Source: Roseivirga sp. UBA6052 (lineage in GTDB: Bacteria > Bacteroidota > Bacteroidia > Cytophagales > Cyclobacteriaceae). From it: a stretch of 64,000 bases of DNA. The first letter of the stretch is position 1, and every line of letters starts with the position of its first letter. The notes beneath the pieces are model-generated. The model searched no databases, had not been told where the DNA came from, and saw nothing but the letters and a program-made list of their open reading frames with translations. Below, one piece after another: positions 7,827 through 15,909 of the stretch. Position numbers and translations under genes: made by a program. The stretch lies in contig DIYO01000002.1 of the NCBI GenBank assembly GCA_002427755.1, positions 219,738-283,737 of the forward strand. The letters run 5' to 3'.

Positions 7827-8555
7827 TTAGTACTTTCTGAGGTAAACATTTCCAAAGTCAGATTCCACTGCCAACCTCTTACCTTTTCCATTCTCGACAA
7901 TGGCGATCATTTCCTCCCCTAGAGTATCACTACCATCAAATTTCATGTTAATAGCCAAGTTGGAGAAAATTTGACCCCAAGACGTAGATGCATTCAATGA
8001 ACCAAGATTCGATTCATCGACTCTTAAATCAGCACCGCCAAACTTGGCTTTTACCTTTAAATCGTCAGGGAGATTATGTACTTCTACCATACCAAATTTT
8101 ACATGTATTGTTAACGGTTTATTGGCTGGCACATATATTTCTAATTGAACGTCAATTTCGTTGTTACCCTCTGTAATGGTGTAGTCATCATTATCCCCAA
8201 TGGTAATGGTTTTACCGTTTTTCGAAACCTTCATTTTACCATTCGAGCTATTCTTGCCATATATCAAATTGCTTTCTTGATTTTTGAGACCTTCTAATTC
8301 AGAAGTAATCACTAGAGTTGAGCCTTCCTTCTCGGAATTCAGTCTGAATCGATCATTGTTCCTACCATCATTAATCTTAATACTGGCGTCAATTTTAACT
8401 TCATCCCTATCCCAGGTCTTTAAGACGATGTTAGGAAAGGAAACATCGATTTTGATGCTCTCTGATTTTGACGAGTTAAAGATAAAGTCTCGTTTATCCT
8501 GTGCTGAAGCTTGAAAACCTATGAATAGGCAAAGCAATACCAATAGCTGTTTCAT
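7827..8555 (-). CDS. Secreted GIN/DUF4097-like beta-helical envelope protein (second of three)
   Basis: A 242-residue protein with the signal peptide MKQLLVLLCLFIGFQASAQ. The mature part begins with beta strands (IKIDVSFPNIVLKTWDRDEVKI) like the DUF4097 start, has a charged central loop (about residues 95-130, rich in N, G and K) and then regular strands VHVKFGMVEVHNLPDDLKV/KAKFGGADLRV. It ends NVYLRKY. The family role is unknown; these proteins are exported and thought to sit at the envelope. It lies between the upstream paralogue, from which it is separated by a terminator at 8576-8600, and the downstream paralogue one base away. Confidence 0.75.
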   Translation of the reverse strand: MKQLLVLLCLFIGFQASAQDKRDFIFNSSKSESIKIDVSFPNIVLKTWDRDEVKIDASIKINDGRNNDRFRLNSEKEGSTLVITSELEGLKNQESNLIYGKNSSNGKMKVSKNGKTITIGDNDDYTITEGNNEIDVQLEIYVPANKPLTIHVKFGMVEVHNLPDDLKVKAKFGGADLRVDESNLGSLNASTSWGQIFSNLAINMKFDGSDTLGEEMIAIVENGKGKRLAVESDFGNVYLRKY

Positions 8556-8575
8556 TTATTTTGAGTTTTTGAGTT

Positions 8576-8600
8576 AAAAAAAGCCCGAGCAATTCGGGCT
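8576..8600 (-). terminator. Rho-independent terminator, leftward
   Basis: Stem AGCCCGA (8582-8588) with TCGGGCT (8594-8600), five-base loop, and an A run at 8576-8582 giving a U tract on the minus strand. It follows the gene 8620-9399 and may set a lower or separate expression level for the two genes beyond it. Confidence 0.8.
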
Positions 8601-8619
8601 TTCTATTCAGTTTGACCAA

Positions 8620-9399
8620 TTATTTCTTTCTTAGATAAACGTTGCTGTAAGAAGCTTTTAAATCTAAGTCTACTCCGCCACCGTTTAATGTTCCTTTTAT
8701 GGTAGAACTAACTTTCTTCATACCGTCCTCACTGCTAGGGAATTCAATATCCATATCAGAATATGCTTCCCCGTATGGCGTCTTAATCGTAATATTGGCA
8801 TTACTATTGGCGGGCATAGTCACATCCACATTAGAATAAACTGAAACTAGAGAGGTCGGACCATTCTGACTTAAACTCGAGAATACAGCCTCAACGCTTC
8901 CATAAACAGTATTAACAAGAGCAGGACCTGTAACACCTTCCATGTATACAGAATTGTATCTACCAGAAATCTCTAATTCTGAGGAGATGTTATACACTTC
9001 AATCTTACCACCTTCCCAGTTTCCAGTATGCTCAATGTTGATTTTTACGCCTTTAGGAACCATTACTTTATAGACCCCTTTAGCTCTTCTTGCCGCTTGA
9101 AATACGCTAATATCATTACCGCTTTCATTTACATTTAATCCAATGCCGGTATTGTCTTCTCCTCTTGCGCTTAAAGGCTTAAGACCTTCAGCTCTTTCAG
9201 GCTTGGCTCCGCCTACGCTGTTTGTAATTGTAATAGACTTACCATCGTATTCTTCCACATATACCCTGTTAATCTCTTTTAGATTTAAGGTAGTTTGAGA
9301 AGCGTTACCCACGTTTATGCTGTACTCTTGTGCATTTAGAGCAAAACCCGTTACTAGTAATAACGCTAACAAGCCTAATTTTAAACTTAACTTTTTCAT
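8620..9399 (-). CDS. Secreted GIN/DUF4097-like beta-helical envelope protein (first of three)
   Basis: A 259-residue exported protein with the signal peptide MKKLSLKLGLLALLLVTGFALNAQ. The mature protein is a series of short beta strands (for example KINIEHTGNWEGGKIEVYNISSEL, then SVYMEGVTGPALVNTVYGSV), consistent with a right-handed beta-helix of the GIN/DUF4097 kind. It ends SNVYLRKK, the same tail as in its two downstream paralogues. It follows the anti-sigma-like gene by 50 bases and precedes a terminator, so it is the likely main output of the sigma/anti-sigma operon. Confidence 0.75.
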   Translation of the reverse strand: MKKLSLKLGLLALLLVTGFALNAQEYSINVGNASQTTLNLKEINRVYVEEYDGKSITITNSVGGAKPERAEGLKPLSARGEDNTGIGLNVNESGNDISVFQAARRAKGVYKVMVPKGVKINIEHTGNWEGGKIEVYNISSELEISGRYNSVYMEGVTGPALVNTVYGSVEAVFSSLSQNGPTSLVSVYSNVDVTMPANSNANITIKTPYGEAYSDMDIEFPSSEDGMKKVSSTIKGTLNGGGVDLDLKASYSNVYLRKK

Positions 9400-9449
9400 T
9401 TTCAGATTTTTATACTTTCAGATATTTTGAGTTTGTATTAATTGGATCC

Positions 9450-10208
9450 TTATAATTCTTTTAGTTTGAAAATGCCCAGATGAGCTTCTTCTTTTACATC
9501 GCTCAAGACATTGTCTTTGAGCGTAATCTCTTCCAGAGCCTCAATTCCAGATTTGTCCTCTAACTGTATCAGACCTTCAATCAAAGCTATTTGTACAGCT
9601 GGTTCGTCTTCCTCAAGCAAGGCTTCTCCAAATGCCTGACTCACTTTGGTCTTATTTCCAATTTCAGACAAGGCCTCAACCGCTTTGGTTCTTACGTGCA
9701 TGTTGGCATCATTCTTCATTACCGCTATGAGAATATCGAGTGTTTCATCATCTTGATTCGAGAATTGAAGTGAATTACTCACTGCCTGCATTCGGCCACT
9801 AGCGGAGTTGCTTTCCAACTGCTCAAGCATCACTGTCTTCATTTGGGCCAACTCCTCTTCTACCTTCGACATTTTATTATTCAAAAGTTGATTACCTGAC
9901 CAATAGCCGATAATGAGCAAGGCAGCTGCTGCTGCAACCTTATAGAAGTTACCCCACAAATACCTTGAAGATGGCATCTTTACAACCTTGGCCTCCTCTT
10001 CAATTTTGGAGAATAAATGCGTTTCACTCAGACCAGAAGATTGACTTGACAAAAGGGTACTCATGTTAAACTGAGCCTTGTACGATTCAAGATGAGCGGG
10101 AACATCTTCTCCTTGAAAAAAGTCTTGGAGTTGCTTTTCTTCCAAAAGAGAAGTTTCCCCCTCAAAATATTTTTCTAACAGCTCCTCTATCTGTTCAACA
10201 CTACTCAT
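9450..10208 (-). CDS. Anti-sigma-factor-like membrane protein with HEAT repeats
   Basis: A 252-residue protein with three parts: a cytoplasmic acidic helical N-terminus (1-80, beginning SSVEQIEELLEKYFEGETS, the pattern seen in many Bacteroidota anti-sigma factors without a zinc motif), one membrane helix at about 88-105 (VAAAAALLIIGYW) and a periplasmic C-terminal half (about 140-252) of HEAT-like helical repeats (VRTKAVEALSEIGNK, AVQIALIEGLIQLEDKSG). It would hold the sigma factor inactive at the membrane, with the HEAT part sensing a periplasmic partner. It overlaps the sigma gene by 8 bases, so translation is coupled. The anti-sigma role is inferred from architecture and position. Confidence 0.75.
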   Translation of the reverse strand: MSSVEQIEELLEKYFEGETSLLEEKQLQDFFQGEDVPAHLESYKAQFNMSTLLSSQSSGLSETHLFSKIEEEAKVVKMPSSRYLWGNFYKVAAAAALLIIGYWSGNQLLNNKMSKVEEELAQMKTVMLEQLESNSASGRMQAVSNSLQFSNQDDETLDILIAVMKNDANMHVRTKAVEALSEIGNKTKVSQAFGEALLEEDEPAVQIALIEGLIQLEDKSGIEALEEITLKDNVLSDVKEEAHLGIFKLKEL

Positions 10209-10707
10209 AAGTATTCACTTTTAAATATTCTGCTCTTGCATTCTTTCTTGCTCTTGATAGACCAACTCTAATGTTATTCACCTGTAGGCCAGTCTGTTCT
10301 GCTATTTCTTCATAGCTATATCCTTCCACATCTCTTAGCATAATTAGAATGCGCTGTTGTTCCGGTAGACGATTGAACGCCTCAAGCATTACACTCATAC
10401 TTTCTTTTAATTCTAAACCTTTTTCAGGCCCAACACTGGGAGACTCCATTTGAAGCTCTTGTACATCGAAATGATGTCTGTATTTCTTCGACTTAAGTCT
10501 GTCTAAGCACAAATTCTTAGTTACCGTTACAGCCAATGCTTCAATGCTTTTATATTCATTTAATTGCTCTCGTTTATTCCAGAGTTTTACCATCACATCT
10601 TGCAAAGCATCTTCAGCCTCTGGTATAGATTTTAGCATGCCTAAAGCAATTCTATACAACCGATCTTTTAGCGGTAAAACTTTTGATTTAAACGCTTGCA
10701 ACTCCAT
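10201..10707 (-). CDS. ECF-type RNA polymerase sigma-70 factor
   Basis: A 168-residue extracytoplasmic-function sigma factor. Region 2 lies at about residues 12-75, with the core-binding stretch AEDALQDVMVKLWNKREQL and the -10 recognition helix ending LCLDRLKSKK. Region 4 at about 103-160 has RLPEQQRILIMLRDVEGYSYEEIA followed by the recognition helix VNNIRVGLSRARK. There is no region 1 or 3, as normal for the class. It is the first gene of a leftward operon with the membrane anti-sigma-like protein and a secreted protein, implying it responds to an envelope signal and probably controls its own operon. Confidence 0.93.
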   Translation of the reverse strand: MELQAFKSKVLPLKDRLYRIALGMLKSIPEAEDALQDVMVKLWNKREQLNEYKSIEALAVTVTKNLCLDRLKSKKYRHHFDVQELQMESPSVGPEKGLELKESMSVMLEAFNRLPEQQRILIMLRDVEGYSYEEIAEQTGLQVNNIRVGLSRARKNARAEYLKVNTYE

Positions 10708-10848
10708 TCAATAGCGTAGACGAGGGTGGGTGATTTGCATTACACTTAATCTAAATATTTTATTGATCAGAAGGAAAAGCAAATCATAAACCTCTGAATG
10801 TAAGCGTATAATGATATTTGAATTGTTAAACTTATTTTCGTCCTGAAG

Positions 10849-11613
10849 ATGTTTTTTATCCTTTCTAAAATTCTTGCTGTATTCCTTAAGCCACTGACTT
10901 GGGTTATTGCACTTCTGCTTATTTCCTTTTTCACTAAAAGAAAAAAGCTGAAAAGAATAACTGCAATAGGTGCTATCACCTTACTCATTTTCTTTAGCAA
11001 TCAATACATCAGTAATAGAGTCATGTTATGGTGGGAGTATAAACCAGTTCCTATATCTGAATTAGAAACCTATGATGTTGGAATCGTATTCTCCGGTGTA
11101 ACTAGAGCGAGTATAGACCCTAGAGATAGAATCTACTTTAGAGAGGGTGCAGACCGAATTACGCATGCCTTGCAATTATATAATCAGGGTAGAATCAAAC
11201 ATATCATTGTGACTGGCGGGAAAAATTTTCAACAAAAATCTGAATATCTAGCAGCTGATAGACTTAAATCATTTCTCACAATGGCGGGTGTACCAGATTC
11301 TGCAATAACAGTAGAACGAGAAGCCGTCAATACTTATGAGAATGCATTGAAGACCAAAGCCATTCTAGAAAAGGACTTCCCAAATCAAAAATATCTATTG
11401 ATTACTTCGGCTTTTCACATGAGAAGATCTCTACTATGCATGCAAAAGCAGGAAATCGAAGTCAAGCCATTTGCAGCTGGGTTTATCACTGGTAGACCAA
11501 CTACTACTTTTGAAGATATCTTGGTGCCTAAATCGGAATCAATAGGGCGCTGGGAAGTTTTAATAAAAGAAGTTATTGGGATTGCTACTTATCGAATTAT
11601 GGGCTATCTCTAA
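10849..11613 (+). CDS. DUF218 (YdcF/ElyC/SanA-like) membrane protein
   Basis: A 254-residue inner-membrane protein with two N-terminal membrane helices (about residues 4-28 and 37-52) followed by a periplasmic DUF218 domain. Family marks include DVGIVFSG, the acidic/Arg-rich RIYFREGADRITHALQLY, HIIVTGG and the late TSAFHMRRSLLCMQ. Relatives such as E. coli ElyC and SanA affect envelope integrity and peptidoglycan or vancomycin sensitivity; the biochemical activity is not established. It is divergent from the envelope sigma-factor operon, which suits an envelope role, and overlaps the convergent aldehyde dehydrogenase by four bases. Confidence 0.87.
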   Translation: MFFILSKILAVFLKPLTWVIALLLISFFTKRKKLKRITAIGAITLLIFFSNQYISNRVMLWWEYKPVPISELETYDVGIVFSGVTRASIDPRDRIYFREGADRITHALQLYNQGRIKHIIVTGGKNFQQKSEYLAADRLKSFLTMAGVPDSAITVEREAVNTYENALKTKAILEKDFPNQKYLLITSAFHMRRSLLCMQKQEIEVKPFAAGFITGRPTTTFEDILVPKSESIGRWEVLIKEVIGIATYRIMGYL

Positions 11614-12986
11614 GCGATATAGATGGTCTTTTGATTGGTAAATGCTTTTATACCTGGCTCAGAAAGTTCTCTTCCATATCCGGACATTTTTGTTCCACCG
11701 AAAGGCAGTGCTGCTTGCGAAGCAGTCATCTCATTTATAAATACGGCACCTGTTTCAATGCTTCGGGCAACATCCAAGCCTTTTTGTTTATCCGATGTCC
11801 AAACTGATCCACCCAAACCAAATTTTGAATCATTGGCTAAAGTAATCGCCTCATCCTGATCTTTAACCTTAAAGACCAGCGCAACAGGACCAAACAATTC
11901 TTCATGATAAACACGCATATCTTTTGTAATACCAGAAATGACGGTGGGTTGATAAAATGCCCCTCCTAATGGCGATGGTTGACCTCCCAAAACAATCTGA
12001 GCACCAAACTGCTTTGCATCTGTTACTTGCTCATCAAGCTCATGCATTAAGTTGACAGAGGCCATTGGACCACATTTTACACCCACCTCAAGAGGATCGC
12101 CTATGGTATAAGAAGACATGAATGCTGTAAACCTCTTCATGAATTGATCATATACCTTGACATGCACTATAAATCGTTTTGCTGCTATACAGCTTTGGCC
12201 ACAATTGATCATTCTCGCCTTTGCTGCTATTCGTGCTGTCTTATCTATATCGGCATCTTCTAGTACAATAAAAGGATCGCTGCCACCTAACTCTAAAAGA
12301 CTTGGCTTGATATTTCGGCCTGCCGCCTCAGCTACTTTACTTCCTGCATATTCACTACCTGTTAGTGTTACCGCTCTAATTCTATCGTCATTAATGAGTG
12401 ACTCCACTCTATCCGAGCCAACAAGCAATGTTTGAAAAACCCCTGGCAGAAAGCCTGCATCAGCAAATAAGCCTTCTATGGCCTTTGCACACTGTGGAAC
12501 ATTAGAAGCATGTTTTAATATAGCCGTATTACCGGCCATGAGCGTTGGAGCTGCAAATCGAAAAACTTGCCAAAAGGGAAAATTCCATGGCATAACAGCA
12601 AGAACAACTCCGAGAGGTTCATAACTGATGAAAGCCTGACCCTTTTCTGGCTTCAAGGGTTCATCCTTTAATATGAGTTCAGCTTGTTCAGCGTAATATT
12701 CACAAACTGTTGCACATTTTCGAATCTCAGCGATTCCTTCTGCTTGCACCTTGCCCATCTCAATTGCCATCAACTGAGCCAGTTCTTCCTTTCGATCTCT
12801 GAGTAACCCAGCTAAGTCTTGAAATAAGCTCGCACGAAATTTATAATCACGTTTCTTCCAAGAGGCATACCGATCTTCTGCCCTTTCTAAAGCCGACTGA
12901 ACATATGACTCAGAATGGTGTTCAAATTCAGCTAAAACTTGATTAGTAATTGGATTGATAGTTTTCAATGGCTTAGGATTAACCAT
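11610..12986 (-). CDS. NAD(P)-dependent aldehyde dehydrogenase (succinate-semialdehyde dehydrogenase-like)
   Basis: A 458-residue cytoplasmic aldehyde dehydrogenase. PWNFP at 133-137 is the cofactor-loop motif, E232 in LLELGGSDPF is the general base, and C266 in NCGQSCIAAKR is the catalytic nucleophile. The NCGQSCIAAKR block and the short length are typical of the SSADH/GabD-like branch that oxidises succinate semialdehyde, but substrate cannot be fixed from sequence alone. The gene stands alone, convergent with the DUF218 gene with a 4-base overlap, and an ArsR-type regulator reads the same way 35 bases upstream. Confidence 0.92.
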   Translation of the reverse strand: MVNPKPLKTINPITNQVLAEFEHHSESYVQSALERAEDRYASWKKRDYKFRASLFQDLAGLLRDRKEELAQLMAIEMGKVQAEGIAEIRKCATVCEYYAEQAELILKDEPLKPEKGQAFISYEPLGVVLAVMPWNFPFWQVFRFAAPTLMAGNTAILKHASNVPQCAKAIEGLFADAGFLPGVFQTLLVGSDRVESLINDDRIRAVTLTGSEYAGSKVAEAAGRNIKPSLLELGGSDPFIVLEDADIDKTARIAAKARMINCGQSCIAAKRFIVHVKVYDQFMKRFTAFMSSYTIGDPLEVGVKCGPMASVNLMHELDEQVTDAKQFGAQIVLGGQPSPLGGAFYQPTVISGITKDMRVYHEELFGPVALVFKVKDQDEAITLANDSKFGLGGSVWTSDKQKGLDVARSIETGAVFINEMTASQAALPFGGTKMSGYGRELSEPGIKAFTNQKTIYIA

Positions 12987-13021
12987 TGAATATATTCATT
13001 GGAATCTGAATGATAAAAGAT

Positions 13022-13339
13022 TTAGAAAACCATTACATCCACATCCTCTAGAATCTTTATAAGATCAGGCACCTCTTTCATTCTTAAAAAATAAAAGATG
13101 TTCTTTCCTTCTCGCTTACTACCAAGAATTCCTTTCATCTTCATGTTAGCAAGGTGATGTGATGTTAGAGATTGTTCGAGACCAAGATACGCTGTGATAT
13201 CATTCACCGACATTTTTTCGTTTACACTGAGTAAATCAATAATGGCCACTCTCATGGGGTGAGCAATGGTTTTAAGCACAAATGCTATTTTTTCTACGCG
13301 GTCGTGATCAAGCGGGTTTTCCATCTCGATAGGTTTCAT
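13022..13339 (-). CDS. ArsR/SmtB family transcriptional regulator
   Basis: A 105-residue winged-helix repressor. The fold runs AFVLKTIAHPMRVAIIDLLS, then the recognition helix LEQSLTSHHLANMKMKGIL and a wing KREGKNIFYFLR. No cysteine is present, so the classical thiol metal-binding site of ArsR is absent; the signal could be a non-thiol metal site or another ligand. It reads toward the aldehyde dehydrogenase and may regulate it, although the genes are separate enough (35 bases) for an independent start. Confidence 0.9.
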   Translation of the reverse strand: MKPIEMENPLDHDRVEKIAFVLKTIAHPMRVAIIDLLSVNEKMSVNDITAYLGLEQSLTSHHLANMKMKGILGSKREGKNIFYFLRMKEVPDLIKILEDVDVMVF

Positions 13340-13446
13340 ATCAAATATATGAACATACTTTCATATTAAAAAATCCATTTATGAAAAAATTGAAATCTTT
13401 TTGGATAATCTCAGGTTTGGCAACTGATACAATTGTATAATCGCAC

Positions 13447-13956
13447 ATGTCCAAAAAGATAGGTCTAATATCAGATACACACAGCCATTTAGACCCCAAA
13501 GTGTTTAACTACTTCGAGCATTGTGATGAAATATGGCATGCTGGGGATGTTGGTGAATATCATGTAATTGAACAATTAGAATCTATTGCTCCTGTTAGAT
13601 GTGTTTACGGAAATATAGATGACCCAGAAATTAGAAACAGGTATCCTGAAATTGAAGAATTTGAATATGAAGGCTTAACTGTGTTTATGATCCATATTGG
13701 TGGTAAACCACCTAAATATGCAAAAGGAGTACTATCTAAGCTCAAGACCAATACCCCTAAACTCTTTATTTGTGGTCACAGTCATATTCTAAAGATCATG
13801 CCTGATCAAAACTTAAACAATATGCTTTACTTAAATCCGGGTGCCGCAGGAAATCAAGGTTTTCACAAAGTCAAAACCATTGTAAGGTTCGAAATTGATC
13901 AAGGTACAATGAGAAATCTGGAAGTTATTGAACTTGGTCTTCGAGGAAAGGCATAA
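13447..13956 (+). CDS. YfcE/MJ0936-type metallophosphoesterase
   Basis: A 169-residue cytoplasmic phosphodiesterase of the calcineurin-like fold. All metal-binding signatures are visible: D10/H12 in SDTHSH, D34 in GDVGEY, N56 in GNID, H83 in MIHIGG, and H111/H113 in GHSH. Relatives such as YfcE hydrolyse phosphodiester model substrates; the natural substrate is unknown. It stands alone and ends at a bidirectional terminator shared with the convergent small acidic protein. Confidence 0.93.
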   Translation: MSKKIGLISDTHSHLDPKVFNYFEHCDEIWHAGDVGEYHVIEQLESIAPVRCVYGNIDDPEIRNRYPEIEEFEYEGLTVFMIHIGGKPPKYAKGVLSKLKTNTPKLFICGHSHILKIMPDQNLNNMLYLNPGAAGNQGFHKVKTIVRFEIDQGTMRNLEVIELGLRGKA

Positions 13957-13980
13957 AAAAAGCCGGATAAACCGGCTTTA
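13955..13980. terminator. Bidirectional rho-independent terminator
   Basis: Stem AAGCCGG (13960-13966) with CCGGCTT (13972-13978) and a five-base loop, with an A run on the left and T-rich bases on the right, so it can stop both the phosphoesterase gene and the convergent gene 14002-14313. Confidence 0.8.
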
Positions 13981-14001
13981 TAATATCTCATATGACTGCT
14001 A

Positions 14002-14313
14002 TTATTCTTCAGTCTTTTCTTCTTCTGTGCTAGCTTCCTCAGCTGTAGCCTCTTCAGTTTCAGCTTCTGCTACAACTTCTTCTTTAGTCTCTTCAACAGT
14101 CTCAACTGTTTCTTGAACTTCTTCCGCAACCGGAGCCTCAACTACTTCCTCTTTTGCAGCAGGAGCTTCCGCCTGACCAAAAGATGCCTTCAACGCTTCT
14201 TTATCAATGTTTTTGATAACTGGTTGATAAGATAATTGCTTAATTGAGTTATTTCTTTTAGCAGCAGTTTGCTTATTTCTTCTTGCTTTTCTTTTTAATC
14301 TAGTTACTCCCAT
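14002..14313 (-). CDS. Small protein: basic head, very acidic tail, 103 aa
   Basis: A 103-residue protein with two opposite halves. The first about 35 residues are strongly basic (MGVTRLKRKARRNKQTAAKR), as in RNA- or ribosome-binding peptides; from about residue 52 on it is almost entirely E, A, V and T and probably disordered. I believe the basic N-terminal block is conserved in Bacteroidota next to hisS, but I know of no function. The acidic tail may neutralise or gate the basic head. It is divergent from hisS (157 bases) and convergent with the phosphoesterase. Confidence 0.75.
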   Translation of the reverse strand: MGVTRLKRKARRNKQTAAKRNNSIKQLSYQPVIKNIDKEALKASFGQAEAPAAKEEVVEAPVAEEVQETVETVEETKEEVVAEAETEEATAEEASTEEEKTEE

Positions 14314-14446
14314 GACTAAAGCGTTTCTTCAAATGAGCGGCAAAGATAAGATTTTGATTTGAATTTTAGCATGTTCAGTTCAAAATTATTGCAGAGATTT
14401 CCACACTTATTCTACCTCCCATTCTTCTAGAGAAATTACTATTTAG

Positions 14447-14454
14447 TAGTTTTG
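14447..14454 (+). promoter_or_regulatory. -7 promoter element for hisS
   Basis: TAGTTTTG matches the Bacteroidota -7 consensus TAnnTTTG exactly and lies 17 bases before the hisS ATG. The -33 region is weak. The same TAGYTTTGGCAAAAAT string recurs before ybaB. Confidence 0.5.
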
Positions 14455-14470
14455 GCAAAAATTATCCTAA

Positions 14471-15841
14471 ATGGCTCAAAAACCTTCACTTCCTAAAGGC
14501 ACCAGAGACTTCGGCCCAAACCAGATGGCTAAAAGAAACTACATTCTGGAAACCATCAAAAGTGTTTTCAAGAAGTACGGCTTTCTACCCTTGGAAACGC
14601 CAGCCATGGAAAACCTAAGCGTTTTAACCGGTAAGTATGGAGATGAAGGAGACCAATTACTTTTTAAAATTCTTAATTCAGGGGATTTTTTGAGTAAGAC
14701 GAACGCTGGTGACTACGAATCCGGAAGTAAGGCACTAACGTCAAAAATTTCTGAAAAAGGATTAAAATATGACCTTACGGTACCTTTTGCTCGGTATGTA
14801 GTCATGAACCAAAATGATATCGCATTTCCATTTAAGCGTTTTCAAATACAACCTGTTTGGAGAGCTGATAGACCTCAAAAAGGAAGGTATCGAGAGTTTT
14901 ATCAATGCGATGCTGACGTAATTGGTACTCAATCTCTAATCAATGAAGCTGAGTTGTTGGCCATAGTAACCGAGGTTTATTCAAATCTGAACTTCTCAGA
15001 TTATGAGATATCTCTTAGCAGCAGAAAACTGTTAGAAGGCATTGCTGAACAATGTGGTGCATCTAAGGAAAATTTTGGAGCATTTGTTACCATTCTGGAC
15101 AAGCTCGACAAAATAGGACTTGAAAAAGTAAATGCTGAGCTAACTCAGTTAGGCCTAAACGAAGAGAACCTTGAGCAGCTTGAAAACATCATCTCAATTC
15201 AGGGTAATAATCAATCAAAGCTTGAGTCAATTGCCAAAATCTTGGACTCAACTGAAAATGGTTCTAATGGAATTCGAGAGCTAACAGAAACGCTTGCTCA
15301 TTTTGAAGCGCTAGACTTTTCTGATGAAAGAGTCAAAGTTGATTTTACCTTGGCAAGGGGTTTAAGTTATTACACGGGAGTTATTTACGAAGTTAAACCC
15401 ACTAGTATTAGTATGGGTACCATAACTGCTGGAGGCCGTTATGACAACCTAACTGGAGTATTTGGTCTACAAGGCATGAGCGGAGTGGGCATTTCTTTTG
15501 GAATAGACCGGATATACGATACACTTACTGAATTGGACCTATTTCCTGATACTTCTGTTTCTACTTCACAGCTACTCATCACTAACTTTGATATACAAGG
15601 CCAAAGCTTCGGTCTCAACCTTGTAGCACAACTAAGAAATAAGGGCATTTCTGCCGAAATCTATCCTGAGTCGGCTAAGTTGAAAAAACAGATGTCTTAT
15701 GCGAATAAAAAGGGTATTCCATTCGTAATTCTACTGGGGTCAGAAGAAATTGATAGTGGTTTGATGACGCTAAAAGACATGAAAAATGGTAATCAGGAGA
15801 AAATTTCTATTCAAGACCTTTTAACAAGATTCTCCAGTTAA
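14471..15841 (+). CDS. hisS: Histidine--tRNA ligase
   Basis: Cytoplasmic class II synthetase charging tRNA(His), 456 residues, slightly longer than the E. coli enzyme as in many Bacteroidota. Motif 1 is KGTRDFGP near the N terminus (LPKGTRDFGPNQMAKRNYI), motif 2 is WRADRPQKGRYREFYQCDAD and the histidine-specific signature is LARGLSYYTGVIYE, followed by GGRYDNL and motif 3 GVGISFGIDRIYD. The C-terminal roughly 90 residues form the anticodon-binding domain. It has a good -7 element 17 bases before the start and no partner gene. Confidence 0.97.
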   Translation: MAQKPSLPKGTRDFGPNQMAKRNYILETIKSVFKKYGFLPLETPAMENLSVLTGKYGDEGDQLLFKILNSGDFLSKTNAGDYESGSKALTSKISEKGLKYDLTVPFARYVVMNQNDIAFPFKRFQIQPVWRADRPQKGRYREFYQCDADVIGTQSLINEAELLAIVTEVYSNLNFSDYEISLSSRKLLEGIAEQCGASKENFGAFVTILDKLDKIGLEKVNAELTQLGLNEENLEQLENIISIQGNNQSKLESIAKILDSTENGSNGIRELTETLAHFEALDFSDERVKVDFTLARGLSYYTGVIYEVKPTSISMGTITAGGRYDNLTGVFGLQGMSGVGISFGIDRIYDTLTELDLFPDTSVSTSQLLITNFDIQGQSFGLNLVAQLRNKGISAEIYPESAKLKKQMSYANKKGIPFVILLGSEEIDSGLMTLKDMKNGNQEKISIQDLLTRFSS

Positions 15842-15909
15842 AGGTGATGAGTTTTCTTAGGCTGCTTTATTTTTAATAAGTTTCCTGAATAGGTTCCGTT
15901 ATTGATTTA

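Noticed and set aside
7826..7900. N-terminal extension of the third envelope paralogue into the preceding gene
   Set aside because: The ATG at 7825 opens a clean signal peptide and avoids a long overlap.
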